64,000 nt of DNA from SZUA-592 sp041556555 (GTDB lineage: Bacteria; Pseudomonadota; Gammaproteobacteria; Eutrophobiales; Eutrophobiaceae), in assembly GCA_041556555.1 (NCBI GenBank), contig JBFFIE010000006.1, positions 1 through 64,000 of the forward strand, read 5' to 3'. The position numbers and the translations under genes are program-made. Positions 62,066 to 64,000 of the stretch are shown piece after piece; position 1 is the first letter of the stretch; each line of letters begins with the position of its first letter. Under the pieces are notes generated by a model. It ran no database searches. It saw only the letters and a list, made by a program, of their open reading frames with translations, and was not told the DNA's origin.

Positions 62066-62908
62066 CTACCGGAGATAGGGTGTCCAGTCGAATAACGGAT
62101 CCGCGATGGCAATAAACTGAGGATTCAGCAGCTCTGCTTTCATATTATAAGTCAGCCTGTTCATGGACATGTCCAAGACAGCACCCCCGGCTTCCTCGAC
62201 AATGCACTGCGCAGCGGCTGTATCCCACTCACTGGTAGGACCAAAACGCGGGTAAATGTCTACCAATCCTTCTGCTACCAGGCAGAATTTCAGGGAACTA
62301 CCGATACTGAGTAACTCCACATCACCGAGTTTTTCAATGAATGCGCGCAATTTCTTGCTTCCGTGTGAACGACTACCGGCAACCTTGATGGCTTCCTTAT
62401 GCGTCTGTCTTGTCTGAATCTGTCTGGCAGGATCACCTGGTCCTTTGATGAATGCGCCATTACCCTGACTGGCGTAATAGGTTTTGCCAGTGACCGGAAC
62501 ATTAATCACGCCAATGACAGGTTGATGTGCATGAATCAAGGCAATGTTAACTGTGAATTCGCCGTTTTGTTTGATGAATTCACGGGTCCCATCCAGAGGA
62601 TCGATAAGCCAGTAATATGTCCATGACTTGCGTGTCTCGAAACTGACACTGGATGATTCTTCCGTGAATACCGGAATATCGGGGGTTAACTGCGTCAGGT
62701 AATCGCAGATACAATGATGAGAGGCCATGTCAGCTTCGGTGAGCGGGGACTTGTCGTCCTTCTGTACAACAGAAAAGCTGGAGTTATAGACAGTCAGGAT
62801 CCTTTCGGCTGCCCTGGAGGCTATATGAATGACTTCATCGGTCAATTCAGACAGGGGTGGTATCTGCTCAAATGAGGGCATATGCGGCATTCTATGTGAA
62901 ATATTCAT
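62066..62908 (-). CDS. cysQ: 3'(2'),5'-bisphosphate nucleotidase CysQ
   Basis: A 280-residue inositol-monophosphatase-fold enzyme. Metal motifs SPLTEADMASH, LIDPLDGTREFI and SEWDTAAAQC are present. It dephosphorylates 3'-phosphoadenosine-5'-phosphate formed during sulfate assimilation. ATG 62908 is chosen; ATG 62881 (residue 10 of this form) is also possible and closer to E. coli length, while TTG 62923 seems less likely. Divergent from the YrfG-like gene with 42 bp between starts. Confidence 0.92.
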   Translation of the reverse strand: MNISHRMPHMPSFEQIPPLSELTDEVIHIASRAAERILTVYNSSFSVVQKDDKSPLTEADMASHHCICDYLTQLTPDIPVFTEESSSVSFETRKSWTYYWLIDPLDGTREFIKQNGEFTVNIALIHAHQPVIGVINVPVTGKTYYASQGNGAFIKGPGDPARQIQTRQTHKEAIKVAGSRSHGSKKLRAFIEKLGDVELLSIGSSLKFCLVAEGLVDIYPRFGPTSEWDTAAAQCIVEEAGGAVLDMSMNRLTYNMKAELLNPQFIAIADPLFDWTPYLR

Positions 62909-62950
62909 TGAAGTGGAATCCAAATCCCTGGAACTTGATATACTTCATTT

Positions 62951-63610
62951 ATGGTTGATTGGAAAAATATAGAGACTGTGCTACTGGACATGGATGGCAC
63001 GGTCCTGGATCTGTATTTCGATAATTATTTCTGGCAGGAATACCTGCCATCGCACTGGGGCAGATTGCGCGGTCTGGATGCAGAGACCGCAAAACAAAAA
63101 CTGATCCCGAAGATGAAAAGTCTTGAAGGTACCCTTTCCTGGTATTGCCTGGATTTCTGGTCAAAAGAACTGGAGATTGAAGTTATTCAATTGAAAACAG
63201 ATATCGAACATTTGATCCAGATAAGGCCAAGTGCACTGGAATTTCTCAAAGCGCTGAACGTCCATGGCCGGAAGCCAATTATGGTGACCAATGCTCACAT
63301 GGATCTCATTGACATGAAATTAACAAAGACCGGCATTGGTGATTACTTCAGCCATATCATCAGCTCACATACATTGGGTTGCGCCAAGGAAGAAGTGACT
63401 TTCTGGGAGCGCTTGCGGGAGAATATTGAATTCAGTCCGGAGAGAACCTTGTTGGTGGATGATAACGTGACTGTTTTAAGAACGGCTCGAAGCTATGGGA
63501 TCAGCCATCTGTTGAGTATCGCGGTCCCGGATAGCCGCGGGCCGGAGCGAGACACAGCAGAATTCCCGGCGGTCTATGATTTTAATGATGTACTTTCTGT
63601 TGCCCTGTAG
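62951..63610 (+). CDS. yrfG: GMP/IMP nucleotidase YrfG-like (HAD family)
   Basis: A 219-residue HAD-superfamily phosphatase. Motif I is LLDMDGTVLDLYFDNYFW, motif II is MVTNAH, and motif IV is LLVDDNVTVLRTA. The DNYFWQEYLP segment is typical of YrfG, which in E. coli hydrolyses GMP and IMP. It is divergent from cysQ, a close neighbour in many gammaproteobacteria. Its 3' end overlaps the convergent trmB by 37 bp. Confidence 0.9.
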   Translation: MVDWKNIETVLLDMDGTVLDLYFDNYFWQEYLPSHWGRLRGLDAETAKQKLIPKMKSLEGTLSWYCLDFWSKELEIEVIQLKTDIEHLIQIRPSALEFLKALNVHGRKPIMVTNAHMDLIDMKLTKTGIGDYFSHIISSHTLGCAKEEVTFWERLRENIEFSPERTLLVDDNVTVLRTARSYGISHLLSIAVPDSRGPERDTAEFPAVYDFNDVLSVAL

Positions 63611-64000
63611 GTAAATACCAGATCAAACACTTCATGCTCAAGCTTAATTCCCCGACGCTCAAACTTTGTGACCGGTCGCCAGTATGGGCGTGGCGCCATT
63701 AGCCCTTCACCGGCAAGATTTACGTACCCGGGAACTTCAGCAAATGCATCCAGTATAGATTCTGAATAATCCTTCCAGTCGGTTGCGATGTAAACCCGTC
63801 CATGGGATTTGAGACATTTGGCTAGCGTCCTCAGAAAATCCGGATTAATCAGCCTTCTCTTGAAATGACGTTTCTTGGGCCAGGGATCGGGAAAGAAAAT
63901 ATAGACTGCATCCAGGCATAGAGGAGGCAACTGATATTGCAGGACTTCAAAGACATCGTGATTCGAAATCCGGATGTTGTGAAGTTTAAGTTCGCGGATC
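63574..64000 (-). CDS. trmB: tRNA (guanine-N7-)-methyltransferase TrmB (partial, N-terminus outside)
   Basis: The C-terminal 141 residues of TrmB, open to the window edge. The family core is visible as LDAVYIFFPDPWPKKRH, with RRLINPDFLRTL and RVYIATDWKDY following. It methylates G46 of tRNAs using S-adenosylmethionine. The Rossmann SAM-binding N-terminus lies beyond 64000. Its end overlaps the YrfG-like gene convergently by 37 bp. Confidence 0.92.
   Translation of the reverse strand, partial: IRELKLHNIRISNHDVFEVLQYQLPPLCLDAVYIFFPDPWPKKRHFKRRLINPDFLRTLAKCLKSHGRVYIATDWKDYSESILDAFAEVPGYVNLAGEGLMAPRPYWRPVTKFERRGIKLEHEVFDLVFTYRATESTSLKS

Noticed and set aside
1..64000. CRISPR arrays and insertion sequences
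   Set aside because: No regularly spaced repeats, transposase genes or terminal inverted repeats were noticed.

Overview
The window looks like the chromosome of a gammaproteobacterium of moderate GC content. The evidence is conserved neighbourhoods: ygfB-pepP-ubiH-ubiI, argH next to an AlgZ/AlgR pair, mutY-yggX, Rsd, HspQ and an enterobacterial-type SpeD. The tkt-gap-pgk-pyk-fba cluster with a class I aldolase, a beta carbonic anhydrase and a GshA of the Acidithiobacillus type are features often seen in chemolithoautotrophic or sulfur-oxidising gammaproteobacteria. No RuBisCO gene is in view, so autotrophy is only a suggestion.

Layout. 1-9.2 kb: UPF0149 protein, PepP, two ubiquinone hydroxylases, GlnS, then speD and a VOC protein on the minus strand, then purC, carbonic anhydrase and a tiny lipoprotein. 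9.3-16.5 kb (minus): a small unknown gene and the tkt-gap-pgk-pyk-fba operon. 16.7-21.1 kb: a thioredoxin-like protein, metK, then an S-adenosylhomocysteine riboswitch driving ahcY-metF (methyl cycle). 21.1-40.3 kb: a large type IV pilus/pseudopilus locus. 40.3-50.3 kb: SLOG protein, NhaP-type antiporter, Ser/Thr kinase, Rsd, HspQ, bioA, rsmE, gshA and AlgZ/AlgR. 50.4-56.5 kb: argH, an AsmA protein, an SRPBCC-like protein, mutY and yggX. 56.5-58.3 kb: tRNA-Phe and a sparse accessory stretch. 58.3-64 kb: an SH3/M48 pair, a cytochrome c fused to a putative outer-membrane barrel under an FNR-type box, an MBL-fold hydrolase, cysQ, a YrfG-like nucleotidase and partial trmB.

The most interesting unit is the 21.1-40.3 kb locus. 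It joins an MSHA-type core (MshM-, MshL-, MshN-, MshE-, MshG-like, a PilM/PilN-type fusion, PilO/MshJ-like, MshK-like, two Cys-containing pseudopilins and a separately transcribed major pilin) to a PrsK/PrsR-like two-component system otherwise known from PEP-CTERM/exosortase systems. It also carries an ABC transporter (permease, TPR-like membrane protein, ATPase) interleaved with the pilin gene, reminiscent of PilG/H/I in the Myxococcus xanthus pil cluster. A sigma-54 promoter with correct -24/-12 spacing and a perfect inverted repeat about 118 bp upstream of the inferred start lie before the pilin gene, matching the sigma-54 activator encoded at the start of the locus. The MshE-like ATPase carries two MshEN motifs, which suggests cyclic-di-GMP control. 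No prepilin peptidase, PilT-type retraction ATPase, exosortase or PEP-CTERM protein was seen in the window.
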